In this document: piece by piece, positions 14,498 through 21,618 of the stretch
How positions within the stretch are numbered: position 1 is the first letter of the stretch
Layout of the letters: every line of letters starts with the position of its first letter
From: Chloroflexota bacterium
GTDB lineage: Bacteria; Chloroflexota; Anaerolineae; J102
Assembly: GCA_003353825.1 (NCBI GenBank)
Contig: PIVW01000037.1
Span: 1-21,618, forward strand
Direction of reading: 5' to 3'
DNA: 21,618 nt
Program-made: the position numbers and the translations under genes
Notes under the pieces: generated by a model
What the model was told of the DNA's origin: nothing
What the model saw: the letters and a program-made list of their open reading frames with translations, nothing else
Databases searched by the model: none

Positions 14498-16260
14498 CAA
14501 AATGTTGATAGGCCTCCTTCCGATGCTGGCACGACGGCTGGACGGAAAACAATGGTTCTGTCGCAGTCGATGATAAGGTCAGCGCGGACTGTGCCAGCCT
14601 TAGGACATTCAGCACATACTGAAAGCTGGACCGCTGACTCTGCAGGCAATCGCACGGTCCAACGGGCTGTCTTGGCTGATAACGGCCAGTCATAGAAGCG
14701 CGAATAAGACTGGTTGCGGCTGAAGCGACCGGCCAAGTGCCCCAGTTCCTGTGTGGCCCGATCGGTCAGCAGATGAAGTGTCTCAGGGCCAGACAATTTC
14801 ACTACAACCGGAGTGGCCGCGTTCATAGCGAGCGCCTGGTCCGATAGATTTGTTGGTAGAAAGCCGATGTTCTCGACTTCGACACTGATCTCGTAGACAT
14901 CGCCAGCGATTGCACTCAATCGGCAATTACGCAGACGCAACCGTGGCGCCGAGGCCGCGTGGCGTAACGTGAAGCGACAGTTGGCTTCCGCCATTGCTTC
15001 GAGGTAATGACTTGGAGGCGGGTTTCGGAATGTGAATAGTCGTTTCCAACCACCTATCTCGACAGCGCCGAGTTGGGGGTGGTCGAAGGGCGTCCACGGC
15101 ATAAAGCCGTCACCATCTAGCTTCTCGTCTTGCCAGCACAGTAGCTTATGCTGGTCCTGTTCGCTGAAGTGCCGCAGTGGATAATAATCCTCTCTCTCGA
15201 TACCGGCGGCACTGAACACGTCCCAAAGTTCTGTACTAAAGGTGGGGATGCCTAGAGCGCCGAAGCTCCAATCGATGGAGGAACCATAGCGTTGCAGATT
15301 CTTGTCTGGTGTGAAGTCCTCGTATACCGAGATCAGAGGATAGCCGGTTTCCTCTACGCCCATCTGGCCCAGCAATCCGTAAAGTAGCTTATCGTTGCCT
15401 ACAAAGTGCGCGTCGGGGAATGTGAGCCAGGGCCGCAAGATGACGCCGCTGTGCGTGTGATAACACTGCATGCCGGCGATGTTAGGATGGTCTAGAATCC
15501 AGCGCACGATAGCTGCCACTTCCGGCTCGCTGAGCGGGTGTTCGCCGGCACCATACTGTTGGCTCTCGGGAACCCAATTAGATGGGAAGTTACGGTTGAG
15601 ATTGCCATCTTGAGGGCGGGGAATGGAGAAATCCCCACCATCCCAATCCACCAGAAGACCTTCCGGCACGACGCGATAAAAAGTTCCATCGACATCATCA
15701 GGTGTGCGCGGCAACATCAGCCGCTCATCTTGTTGGCTTGCCTTCCACTCGCCACCAGCATCTGGAAAACGCATATCCAGAATATATCCGTCTTCGTTGA
15801 TATCAGCGTAACGTAATCCGGGACCGAACTGCTCTTCACCGGGCAGATAGCGACCGTTGCCTATCCATTCGTAATAGGGTAACGTTTGTACGATCTCGGC
15901 GCCATCAGGATTGACACGAGGCACGAGGTAAAAGACCTGTTGGTCTAGCAGCCTGGTCACCAGCGGATCGATGCCATAGCGGCTGAGCAAATACCAGGCG
16001 GTATAAACTACCACCGACGTACCACTGATCTCTTCGGCATGGATGTTGGCGTCGATGTAATAGCCCGGTTTCTCGTGAGCCGGTCCTGTTGCCGGATTTG
16101 TCAATTCCAGCAACCAGATGGTTCGTCCCTGGTGACTCTCACCGATACGATGAAGGGTGGCAAGATCAGGATACGCGGCAACTAGATCGACTAATAGATC
16201 GCTTAATTGAGCTGATGTCAGGTACCGATTGAAGGAAAGATGGCGAATTTGTTGTTTCAT
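14497..16260 (-). CDS. M14-family zinc carboxypeptidase
   Basis: A 587-residue metallocarboxypeptidase-like protein, first gene of the minus-strand operon. The zinc motif NIHAEE gives His74 and Glu77, YHTHSG gives the third ligand (His270), NLNRNFP (223-226) is the substrate-binding pattern and FSTELWD contains the probable catalytic Glu344. A long insertion (about 140-215) with DINEDGYILDMRFPD is typical of a bacterial M14 branch. A C-terminal beta-type region of some 160 residues follows. No signal peptide is evident, so a cytoplasmic location is likely. ATG 16260 is preferred over an in-frame GTG at 16314, because the best promoter places the transcript start downstream of that GTG. The 3' end overlaps the M24 start. 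Confidence 0.9.
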   Translation of the reverse strand: MKQQIRHLSFNRYLTSAQLSDLLVDLVAAYPDLATLHRIGESHQGRTIWLLELTNPATGPAHEKPGYYIDANIHAEEISGTSVVVYTAWYLLSRYGIDPLVTRLLDQQVFYLVPRVNPDGAEIVQTLPYYEWIGNGRYLPGEEQFGPGLRYADINEDGYILDMRFPDAGGEWKASQQDERLMLPRTPDDVDGTFYRVVPEGLLVDWDGGDFSIPRPQDGNLNRNFPSNWVPESQQYGAGEHPLSEPEVAAIVRWILDHPNIAGMQCYHTHSGVILRPWLTFPDAHFVGNDKLLYGLLGQMGVEETGYPLISVYEDFTPDKNLQRYGSSIDWSFGALGIPTFSTELWDVFSAAGIEREDYYPLRHFSEQDQHKLLCWQDEKLDGDGFMPWTPFDHPQLGAVEIGGWKRLFTFRNPPPSHYLEAMAEANCRFTLRHAASAPRLRLRNCRLSAIAGDVYEISVEVENIGFLPTNLSDQALAMNAATPVVVKLSGPETLHLLTDRATQELGHLAGRFSRNQSYSRFYDWPLSAKTARWTVRLPAESAVQLSVCAECPKAGTVRADLIIDCDRTIVFRPAVVPASEGGLSTF

Positions 16261-16283
16261 GATGTTTAGGTTGGATGTTTCGA

Positions 16284-16312
16284 TTGACACGACTGCACAT
16301 TCGTGATATAAC
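16284..16312 (+). promoter_or_regulatory. Sigma70-type promoter of the transporter operon
   Basis: A consensus -35 TTGACA (16284-16289) is followed after 17 bp by TATAAC (16307-16312), five of six matching the -10 consensus. Transcription would begin near 16319, just before the operator-like site at 16327-16343, leaving a leader of about 110 bases before the lipoprotein start at 16430. Confidence 0.6.
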
Positions 16313-16333
16313 ACATCCGATACTGGCTGTCAA
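16305..16333 (-). promoter_or_regulatory. Sigma70-type promoter of the M14/M24/M20 operon
   Basis: On the minus strand, TTGACA (16333-16328) and TATATC (16310-16305) are separated by 17 bp. Both hexamers and the spacing are identical to the regulator-operon promoter at 942-970. The -35 lies inside the operator-like site, and the -10 overlaps that of the opposing transporter promoter. Confidence 0.6.
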
Positions 16334-16343
16334 CTGTCTGCAG
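16327..16343. promoter_or_regulatory. Degenerate second copy of the GntR-type operator
   Basis: CTGTCAACTGTCTGCAG shares 13 of 17 bases with the palindrome at 932-948. The left arm is identical, and the five preceding bases (TACTG) are shared too. The right arm is imperfect. It overlaps the -35 of the minus-strand peptidase promoter and lies just past the plus-strand transporter start point, so one bound regulator could affect both. Confidence 0.5.
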
Positions 16344-16429
16344 TCGACTTTTTTCGGGTACTGTTATGGCGATTGGTCCGAGCCAAACTATATGTTTTCC
16401 TGTTCTGTTATTCATTGGAGGTGCAAACT

Positions 16430-18088
16430 ATGAACAGATTGTTTATCGAAAGACGATGGATCGTGTTGAGCGTGTTGCTTGTTATATCGCTGCTTATTGC
16501 TGCTTGTGCAGCGCCTGCGCCAGCAGGCCCGGCGCCAGAAGCTCCCGCGCCGGCCGAAGAAGAAGCTCCTGCAGCGGTCGAAGAAGAACCTGCTGCTGCC
16601 GAGCCGAACAGATTAGTCGTGGCTCAGACCGTAGATCTCGACGGTTTAGAGCCATCGGAAGTCAACTCACGCGCCGAAGGTAATATCTTCGGTCACCTAT
16701 ATGGCACTATCTTTGAGATCACCGAGACCGGTGCGCTTGAGCCATACCTGGCCAATGCCGTCAGCTTGTCCGATGACGGATTAGAATGGACCTTCACCTT
16801 GAATGAGGGTTTGACTTGCCACGATGGCGAACCGCTCACAGCCGAGGATGTTGTCTACACTTTCGAACGTGCGGCTGATCCCGATAACGCGTTCACGGGT
16901 AACACGGCTGGCTTTGTATTGGACGCCCTGAAATATGCCGGCGCTCGCGTCGACGGCGAGTTAGAGGCGACCATTATTACCGAAGGATACTCGTCCATTG
17001 GGTTGGGTTTAATCTCAGAGGTTTACATCCACTGTAAGGACCACTATGAGGGCCTTTCGCTGGAAGATGCCGCCGCCAACCCAGTCGGCTCTGGCCCCTA
17101 CAAGTTCGTGGAGTGGGTCAAGGACGACCACACTCTGATGGAGAAATGGGACGAGTTCACGCTGAGAGACGCCTTCTTCGATGAGATCGAGTGGCGGGTG
17201 ATTCCCGAGGCTTCCACCGGGGCAGCTGAACTTATCGCCGGTAACGTGGATATCATCGCCAACGTGGCGCCCGACCAGCACGGCGCAATCAATGCCGGAG
17301 ACACGGCTGAGGTGAAAGGTGTGGCTGGGACACGTCGTATGTATGTGGGCTATAACCAGCGCGACATCTTCGACGACACCGTGGCGGGTCAGGCCATCAA
17401 AGAGACGCCCGTGCGCGTCGCTTTGCAATACGCCGTTGATGTGCCAACTATCTGCAAGCAACTGCTCTCTTTTGACTGCGAGCGTGCTTCCAGCATGGTT
17501 AACAAACCAAACGACAATCCCGACCTAGAGCCCTATCCCTACGATCCTGCCAAGGCCGAGGAGCTGCTGGATGCTGCCGGCTATCCGCGCGGAGAGGATG
17601 GCGTGCGCTTCCCCATCACCTTGCAGGCCGGTCGTGGTCGCTATCTAAACGATGTGGCTGTTGTGCAGGCCATTGGCCAGTACCTGAGTGATGTAGGTGT
17701 CGAGACCACAGTGGATATCCTGGACTGGAGTTCTGAGTTCGTGCCAGCGCTGCGTGCGCATGACGTGGGAGAACTCTACTTTGTGGGCACCGGTGGCGGC
17801 ACCTGGAGTCAGGTTTACGACATGGCCGACCTGTCTGAACCTACCGGCGCTACCAACTACACCGAGTGGTCGAACCCTGAGTGGTTTGAACTCTGGAACA
17901 GCCTTGCGACCATCTTTGATGCTGATGAGCAACGAGAGGTCACCAACAAGATGTTGGATATCTTCTACAATGACCCACCCTGGTTGCTGCTCTACTTCCA
18001 GCCCGATTTCTATGGCATTAGCAACCAGGTAGACTGGGAGCCTCGCCGTGATGAGCAGCTCATTGTCTACCCAGCGACGCTGAAGTAG
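16430..18088 (+). CDS. ABC transporter family-5 solute-binding lipoprotein
   Basis: A 552-residue extracytoplasmic binding protein (SBP_bac_5, peptide/nickel/opine type). The signal peptide (residues 1-25) has a basic start (MNRLFIERR), a hydrophobic core and a lipobox IAAC, with the lipidated Cys at 26. An Ala/Pro/Glu-rich linker runs to about residue 60 and tethers the domain to the membrane. Family landmarks include the LEWTFTLNEGLTCHDGEPLTAEDVVYTFERA region and the C-terminal DPPWLLLYF. GGAGGT (16417-16422), seven bases before ATG 16430, rules out the longer in-frame start at 16373. It precedes two permease genes. The ligand is probably a peptide or peptide-like amide, given the peptidases next door, but this is inference. 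Confidence 0.95.
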   Translation: MNRLFIERRWIVLSVLLVISLLIAACAAPAPAGPAPEAPAPAEEEAPAAVEEEPAAAEPNRLVVAQTVDLDGLEPSEVNSRAEGNIFGHLYGTIFEITETGALEPYLANAVSLSDDGLEWTFTLNEGLTCHDGEPLTAEDVVYTFERAADPDNAFTGNTAGFVLDALKYAGARVDGELEATIITEGYSSIGLGLISEVYIHCKDHYEGLSLEDAAANPVGSGPYKFVEWVKDDHTLMEKWDEFTLRDAFFDEIEWRVIPEASTGAAELIAGNVDIIANVAPDQHGAINAGDTAEVKGVAGTRRMYVGYNQRDIFDDTVAGQAIKETPVRVALQYAVDVPTICKQLLSFDCERASSMVNKPNDNPDLEPYPYDPAKAEELLDAAGYPRGEDGVRFPITLQAGRGRYLNDVAVVQAIGQYLSDVGVETTVDILDWSSEFVPALRAHDVGELYFVGTGGGTWSQVYDMADLSEPTGATNYTEWSNPEWFELWNSLATIFDADEQREVTNKMLDIFYNDPPWLLLYFQPDFYGISNQVDWEPRRDEQLIVYPATLK

Positions 18089-18105
18089 GTACTGTTGAAG
18101 TAGGT
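18081..18105 (+). repeat. Short direct repeat spanning the lipoprotein stop codon
   Basis: TGAAGTAGGT occurs at 18081-18090 and again at 18096-18105. The 15-bp period keeps frame, so a second L-K-stop follows the real one. It looks like a small slipped duplication giving tandem in-frame stops. Confidence 0.7.
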
Positions 18106-18127
18106 TATTCGGTTTACTACTGGTGTG

Positions 18128-18172
18128 AATTTCCCGGAAAACGCGCCAATCTAGGTCGTTTTCCGGGGAATT
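18128..18172 (+). terminator. Intra-operon hairpin between binding protein and permease genes
   Basis: Arms 18128-18143 and 18157-18172 pair over 16 bp (core CCCGGAAAACG/CGTTTTCCGGG, one G-U pair above it) around a 13-nt loop. No clean U-tract follows; only TTCTCT is seen. It is therefore more likely a partial terminator or an mRNA 3'-end stabiliser, which would keep binding protein more abundant than permeases. Confidence 0.65.
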
Positions 18173-18203
18173 TCTCTGGAAAAATCGTGAACAGGAGAGT
18201 GCT

Positions 18204-19181
18204 GTGGGCATCTATCTGACCCGACGCCTGTTACAGATCGTCCTGGTGATCTTTGGCGTGACTTTATTGTCTTTCGTCACGCTGCACCTGGCCGGCGATC
18301 CCACCTATCTATACGTGAGTGAACGGGCCTCGGAGGAAGAGGTTGCCGAAACTCGGGCCAAGCTGGGTTTTGATCGCCCCTTACACGAGCAATACCTTGA
18401 CTACGCGGGTGGTCTGCTGCGCGGTGATCTAGGCAACTCCTTGCGTACGCGCACGCCGGCTATCGATCTGGTGATGGAGCGCATGCCGGCCACCATCGAG
18501 CTGACCCTATTCGCCATGATCATCGCCACCTTTCTGGCCATTCCTTTTGGCGTTCTTTCGGCGACTCGACGCGGTACAGCCCTTGATGGCGGTGTGATGC
18601 TGACGGCCATGTTTGGCCAGTCTATGCCCAGTTTTTGGCTGGGCATCATGTTGATCCTGACTGTAGGCCTGAGCTGGCGACTCCTGCCCATCTCGGGCCA
18701 TGTGCCCATCCTGCAGCCGCTCCTGGATGGTGATTTCAGAACGGCGGCCAGCAACACCCCTTCGGGCATCAAGCATCTTATTCTCCCGGCCGTGACTCTT
18801 GGCGTTTTCTCGCTTTCTCGTAACGCTCGATTGGTTCGCTCATCTATGCTGGAGGTGCTATCACTGGAATACGTGACCACAGCCCGGGCCAAAGGCTTGT
18901 CTAACCGTACAGTGGTAATGCGTCATGCCTTCCGCAATGCTCTAATCCCATTTATTACCATTGTCGGCCTGGAATTTGGCTTCCTCTTGAGCGGCGTTGT
19001 CGTGGTCGAAACCGTCTTTTCTTGGCCGGGCGTGGGTCGGCTGGTATTTAATTCTATTAATCAGCGCGATATCCCTGTGGTGCAAGCGGCCGTCATCCTC
19101 TTTGCACTACTATTTGTTGTGCTAAATCTGGTGGTCGATATTTTCTATACAGTACTGGACCCGCGCGTGCGCTTGGAATAG
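18204..19181 (+). CDS. ABC transporter permease, DppB type
   Basis: A 325-residue inner-membrane permease of the peptide/nickel uptake family. The MGIYLTRRLLQIVLVIFGVT start with a first membrane helix (about 9-30), the GDLGNSLRTRTP loop (74-84), and further helices near 100-120, 133-158, 246-268 and 296-317 fit the six-helix DppB plan. The EAA coupling loop lies at about 219-249 (ARAKG core), where the ATPase would dock, and the protein ends with the typical DPRVR. The start is GTG 18204, six bases after AGGAG (18193-18197). The companion permease begins 4 bp after the stop. Expected role: one half of the membrane pore for the ligand captured by the upstream lipoprotein. Confidence 0.95.
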   Translation: MGIYLTRRLLQIVLVIFGVTLLSFVTLHLAGDPTYLYVSERASEEEVAETRAKLGFDRPLHEQYLDYAGGLLRGDLGNSLRTRTPAIDLVMERMPATIELTLFAMIIATFLAIPFGVLSATRRGTALDGGVMLTAMFGQSMPSFWLGIMLILTVGLSWRLLPISGHVPILQPLLDGDFRTAASNTPSGIKHLILPAVTLGVFSLSRNARLVRSSMLEVLSLEYVTTARAKGLSNRTVVMRHAFRNALIPFITIVGLEFGFLLSGVVVVETVFSWPGVGRLVFNSINQRDIPVVQAAVILFALLFVVLNLVVDIFYTVLDPRVRLE

Positions 19182-19185
19182 ACAC

Positions 19186-20130
19186 ATGACCGAACAATCA
19201 CAAACAGTTGCCACGGTGTCGACTCCACAATCTGCAGCGGGCGAGCAACTATTCCGACCGAGTCCGCCGTTTTGGAAGCGTGCAAGTACCAGTTTACTAC
19301 GCGCGAAATGGCCGATTATAGCTATCTTCTTCCTCGTAGTGATTGTTTTCGCGGCGGTATTCAGCGAACAACTTGCTCCTAAGGATCCCAATCGCCAGAA
19401 TTTGATGCTTCGTTTGCAGCCCCCTTTAACTCCAAACGAAGAGGGGGAGATTGAGTTCATCCTGGGTACTGATGGTCTAGGCCGTGATGTGCTCTCTCGC
19501 CTGATTTATGGCGCCAGGGTATCACTCCTGGTCGGTATTGCAGCGGTGGTCATTGGAGGGCTAATGGGCACTATGCTTGGCTTGTTCGCGGGGGGGCGCG
19601 GTGGAAGACTTGACGACGTCATCATGCGAATCGCCGACATTCAGTTGGCGTTCCCATTTATTCTGCTGGCGATCATGGTGCTGGTGGTGCTGGGTTCGGG
19701 TATTCTTAATATCGTGCTGGTCCTGGGAATTGGGCAGTGGGTCACCTATGCCCGCATCGCCCGCGGCGAATCGATATCACAGAAGCAGAAGGAATATGTG
19801 CAGGCTGCGCAAGCGATTGGCGCCAAAGATCGCCGCGTCCTGTTTCGCGGTATCCTTCCCAACATCTTGGCGCCTCTCATTGTCATTGCCTCTTTTAACG
19901 TCGCCAGTGTGATCCTGGCCGAAGCTTCGCTATCTTTCCTGGGGTTAGGGGTTCCGCCCGACGTGCCCACGTGGGGTGCGATGCTGGCCGAGAGTAGAGA
20001 CAAGCTCCTGGGGGGATTCTGGTGGCTTGCAGTTTTCCCGGGCATTGCCATCATGCTAACCGTGCTATCACTAAACATCCTGGGCGATTGGGTGCGGGAC
20101 TTTCTCGATCCCCGCCTAAAAGATCGCTAA
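19186..20130 (+). CDS. ABC transporter permease, DppC type
   Basis: A 314-residue partner permease. After a cytoplasmic N-terminus (about 1-40) and a first helix (42-60) comes the DppC signature region LGTDGLGRDVLSRLIYGAR (93-111). The EAA loop (about 203-230, QAIGAKD core) is followed by ASLSFLGLGVPP (247-258) and the DPRL end. It starts 4 bp after the DppB-type gene, indicating translational coupling. Normally such operons continue with two ATPase genes (DppD/DppF). Here the next gene, 15 bp on, is an oxidoreductase, so the ATPases must be shared from elsewhere or lie outside this window. Confidence 0.95.
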   Translation: MTEQSQTVATVSTPQSAAGEQLFRPSPPFWKRASTSLLRAKWPIIAIFFLVVIVFAAVFSEQLAPKDPNRQNLMLRLQPPLTPNEEGEIEFILGTDGLGRDVLSRLIYGARVSLLVGIAAVVIGGLMGTMLGLFAGGRGGRLDDVIMRIADIQLAFPFILLAIMVLVVLGSGILNIVLVLGIGQWVTYARIARGESISQKQKEYVQAAQAIGAKDRRVLFRGILPNILAPLIVIASFNVASVILAEASLSFLGLGVPPDVPTWGAMLAESRDKLLGGFWWLAVFPGIAIMLTVLSLNILGDWVRDFLDPRLKDR

Positions 20131-20145
20131 TTTGGATTAGGCTGT

Positions 20146-21270
20146 ATGCCAGGAATACTCTCATCCTCATTACGAGAACCAATGGACGAATACAATTCAG
20201 TATACGAAGTTAAACATATCCCCTTGGTGATTGTGCAAGAGAAGGCCCTGCGTGAATTTACGAGGCAATTATTGGGCCGGACGACCTTACCCCCGGAGGA
20301 TGCAGATACGCTGACAGATGCGCTTATGGCCAGCGAATTGCGCAATCTGCAAGGTCAGGGGCAGGGAGTCCGTCGCGTGCGGGCTTATGTCGAGCGGATC
20401 GAGATGGGATACATCGATACCCAAGCCCAATTTGAGATCGTACGGGAATCACCGGCGTTGGCGCTGGTGGACGGCCACAATGGACCTGGCACAATTGTGG
20501 CCGCTAAGGCGATGCGTCTCGCAACCGACAAGGCAAAGGAATGTGGTATTGGCATGGTGCTCGTGCGCCACAGCAGCCATTTTGGCTCCGCTAGCTACTC
20601 CGCCAGCCAGGCCTTAGACAGTGGTTGTATCGGCGTTAGCATTACAAACGCCGGCCCCGAGATGGCGCCGTGGGGCGGCATCGATGCCGTTGTTGGCACC
20701 AATCCCTGGGCGGTTGCTGTCCCAACAGGTAGCAGTCGAGATTCGATGCCTATCATCTTAGACATGGCACTGACGATGGCCGGAAAGGGCATGATGCGCT
20801 GGCTGATGCGTGATGGCCGCAAAATGCCGTACACGTGGGCAATCACGAAAGATGGCCGCAACACTGATAATCCCGCCGAGGCCATGGACGGCACTCTGTT
20901 GCCGATGGGGGATTACAAAGGCTACGGTTTCAGCTTCATTACTGATATTTTGACCGGCGTGTTAAGTGGCGGCGCCTATGGTACCGTGCCCTATAGCAAT
21001 CCGGCGCGGCAAGATGTTGCACACCAGTTCATCGCCTACGATATCGACTGGTTTATAGATAGGAACGAGTTTTACCGAAATCTCCAAGATTTCATTTCAA
21101 TGGTCAAGAGCAGCCGCGTTCGTCCCGGTGTCGAGGAAATATGGCTTCCTGGTGAAATAGAATGGAGAAGGGAACAGGAGAAAAGGCGCAATGGTATTCC
21201 CCTGGATCCAGAAATCTACTCGGAACTACGTGAGCTTGCCTCGGAGTTGGATGTTAAATGGCCCTTCTGA
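20146..21270 (+). CDS. Ldh_2-family (malate/L-lactate/diketogulonate type) dehydrogenase
   Basis: A 374-residue NAD(P)-dependent oxidoreductase of the YiaK/ComC/AllD family, which acts on 2-oxo/2-hydroxy acids. Recognisable parts are VRHSSHFGSASY (His145), NAGPEMAPWGG, GTNPWAVAVP, the DMALTMAGKG region, MGDYKGYGFS and ENRRNGI-like EKRRNGIPLDP near the end. The conserved SHG motif, whose His (His44 of E. coli YiaK) is considered catalytic, reads GQG here (Gln73 in QGQGVRR). Activity may be altered. The ATG at 20146 gives a slightly long N-terminus; ATG 20182 is an alternative giving 362 residues, and neither has a strong Shine-Dalgarno sequence. It follows the permease by 15 bp, so it is probably co-transcribed with the transporter. 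The 125-bp gap to the convergent gene shows no clear terminator. Confidence 0.9.
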   Translation: MPGILSSSLREPMDEYNSVYEVKHIPLVIVQEKALREFTRQLLGRTTLPPEDADTLTDALMASELRNLQGQGQGVRRVRAYVERIEMGYIDTQAQFEIVRESPALALVDGHNGPGTIVAAKAMRLATDKAKECGIGMVLVRHSSHFGSASYSASQALDSGCIGVSITNAGPEMAPWGGIDAVVGTNPWAVAVPTGSSRDSMPIILDMALTMAGKGMMRWLMRDGRKMPYTWAITKDGRNTDNPAEAMDGTLLPMGDYKGYGFSFITDILTGVLSGGAYGTVPYSNPARQDVAHQFIAYDIDWFIDRNEFYRNLQDFISMVKSSRVRPGVEEIWLPGEIEWRREQEKRRNGIPLDPEIYSELRELASELDVKWPF

Positions 21271-21395
21271 GGGAAAAGCAAAACCATTTCGTTCGGGCAT
21301 TTCGGCGGCCATCTCCAGCATTTTAGAACAGAAGGAGCCATCTCCTGTGATGACGCTTCCGGACAGGGAATTGAGAAGGGGAGACTTTTCTTAGA

Positions 21396-21618
21396 TCAAA
21401 CCATTCGTTTGCCTTCTAGAAAAGTCATCCGTACCCTGCTGATTGCGTCGAGTTCTTCCAGAGGATTGCCATCAATTACCACGACGTCGGCCAGTTTGTC
21501 CGCTTGCAGTGTGCCCAGGTTACCCTCAAGACCATTGATGCGCGCTGCCACACTGGTGGCGCTGCGAATAGCGTCGTAGTTATCCGCTTTAACCCCCAAC
21601 TTGACCATGAACGCCATC
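21396..21618 (-). CDS. Amidohydrolase, C-terminal end (runs off window)
   Basis: The reverse frame is open from the window edge to TGA at 21398-21396 and shows 73 residues. They match the C-terminus of metal-dependent amidohydrolases (imidazolonepropionase/cyclic-imide/prolidase-like). A helix with AIRSATSVAARINGLEG is followed by the composite beta-domain motif LGTLQADKLADVVVIDGNPLEEL and a final GKRMV. The catalytic barrel with the metal ligands lies beyond the edge, so the substrate class cannot be judged. It is convergent with the Ldh_2 gene. Its presence adds another amide-hydrolysing enzyme to the locus. Confidence 0.85.
   Translation of the reverse strand, partial: MAFMVKLGVKADNYDAIRSATSVAARINGLEGNLGTLQADKLADVVVIDGNPLEELDAISRVRMTFLEGKRMV

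Noticed and set aside
16261..16314. A longer M14 protein starting at GTG 16314
   Set aside because: The best minus-strand promoter has its -10 at 16310-16305, so the transcript would begin downstream of that codon.

Overview
The window looks like an accessory catabolic locus from a bacterium, probably a Chloroflexota member of the Anaerolineae/Caldilineae type. The main clue is the transporter lipoprotein: a lipobox cysteine followed by a long Ala/Pro/Glu linker and then a family-5 solute-binding domain, an architecture common in that phylum. The taxonomic call is an inference. There are no rRNA, tRNA, phage, transposase or CRISPR features.

Layout. Positions 1-723 (minus) hold the N-terminal part of a D-2-hydroxyacid dehydrogenase. 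A regulatory gap with a palindromic operator separates it from a long plus-strand operon: a GntR/FCD regulator (1017-1721), a second D-2-hydroxyacid dehydrogenase (1737-2750), two tandem DUF4438 proteins (2766-4557), an SDR oxidoreductase (4561-5412), a VOC/methylmalonyl-CoA-epimerase-like protein (5430-5888), a lysine-less aminotransferase homologue (5923-6759) and an intact class I aminotransferase (6756-7958). After 143 bp come an AstE/aspartoacylase-type deacylase (8102-9103) and an M20 amidohydrolase (9129-10295), which ends inside a 7-bp tandem repeat array (10283-10443).

A minus-strand operon follows, transcribed from 16260 down to 10500: M14 carboxypeptidase, M24 creatinase/prolidase-like protein, and two tandem M20 dipeptidase-like paralogues. 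A compact divergent promoter region (16284-16343) separates it from a plus-strand operon: family-5 solute-binding lipoprotein (16430-18088), two peptide/nickel-type permeases (18204-20130) and an Ldh_2-type 2-hydroxyacid dehydrogenase (20146-21270). No ABC ATPase is present in the window. The C-terminus of an amidohydrolase (21396-21618, minus) closes it.

How it may work together (inference). The regulator's likely operator, CTGTCAACAGTTGACAG, overlaps the -35 box of the regulator's own operon. A degenerate copy with the same -35/-10 geometry lies at the M14 operon promoter 15 kb away, next to the transporter promoter. This would tie import of a peptide-like or N-acylated amino-acid-like compound to its hydrolysis (M14, M20, deacylase), transamination, and 2-oxo/2-hydroxyacid redox chemistry. 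The substrate cannot be read from sequence.

The most unusual aspect is a set of homologues that have lost key residues. One DUF4438 copy and one aminotransferase copy are degenerate beside an intact partner, the M24 protein lacks three of five metal-ligand positions, and the Ldh_2 enzyme has Gln in place of its SHG histidine. This suggests paired catalytic/non-catalytic subunits or redirected chemistry.
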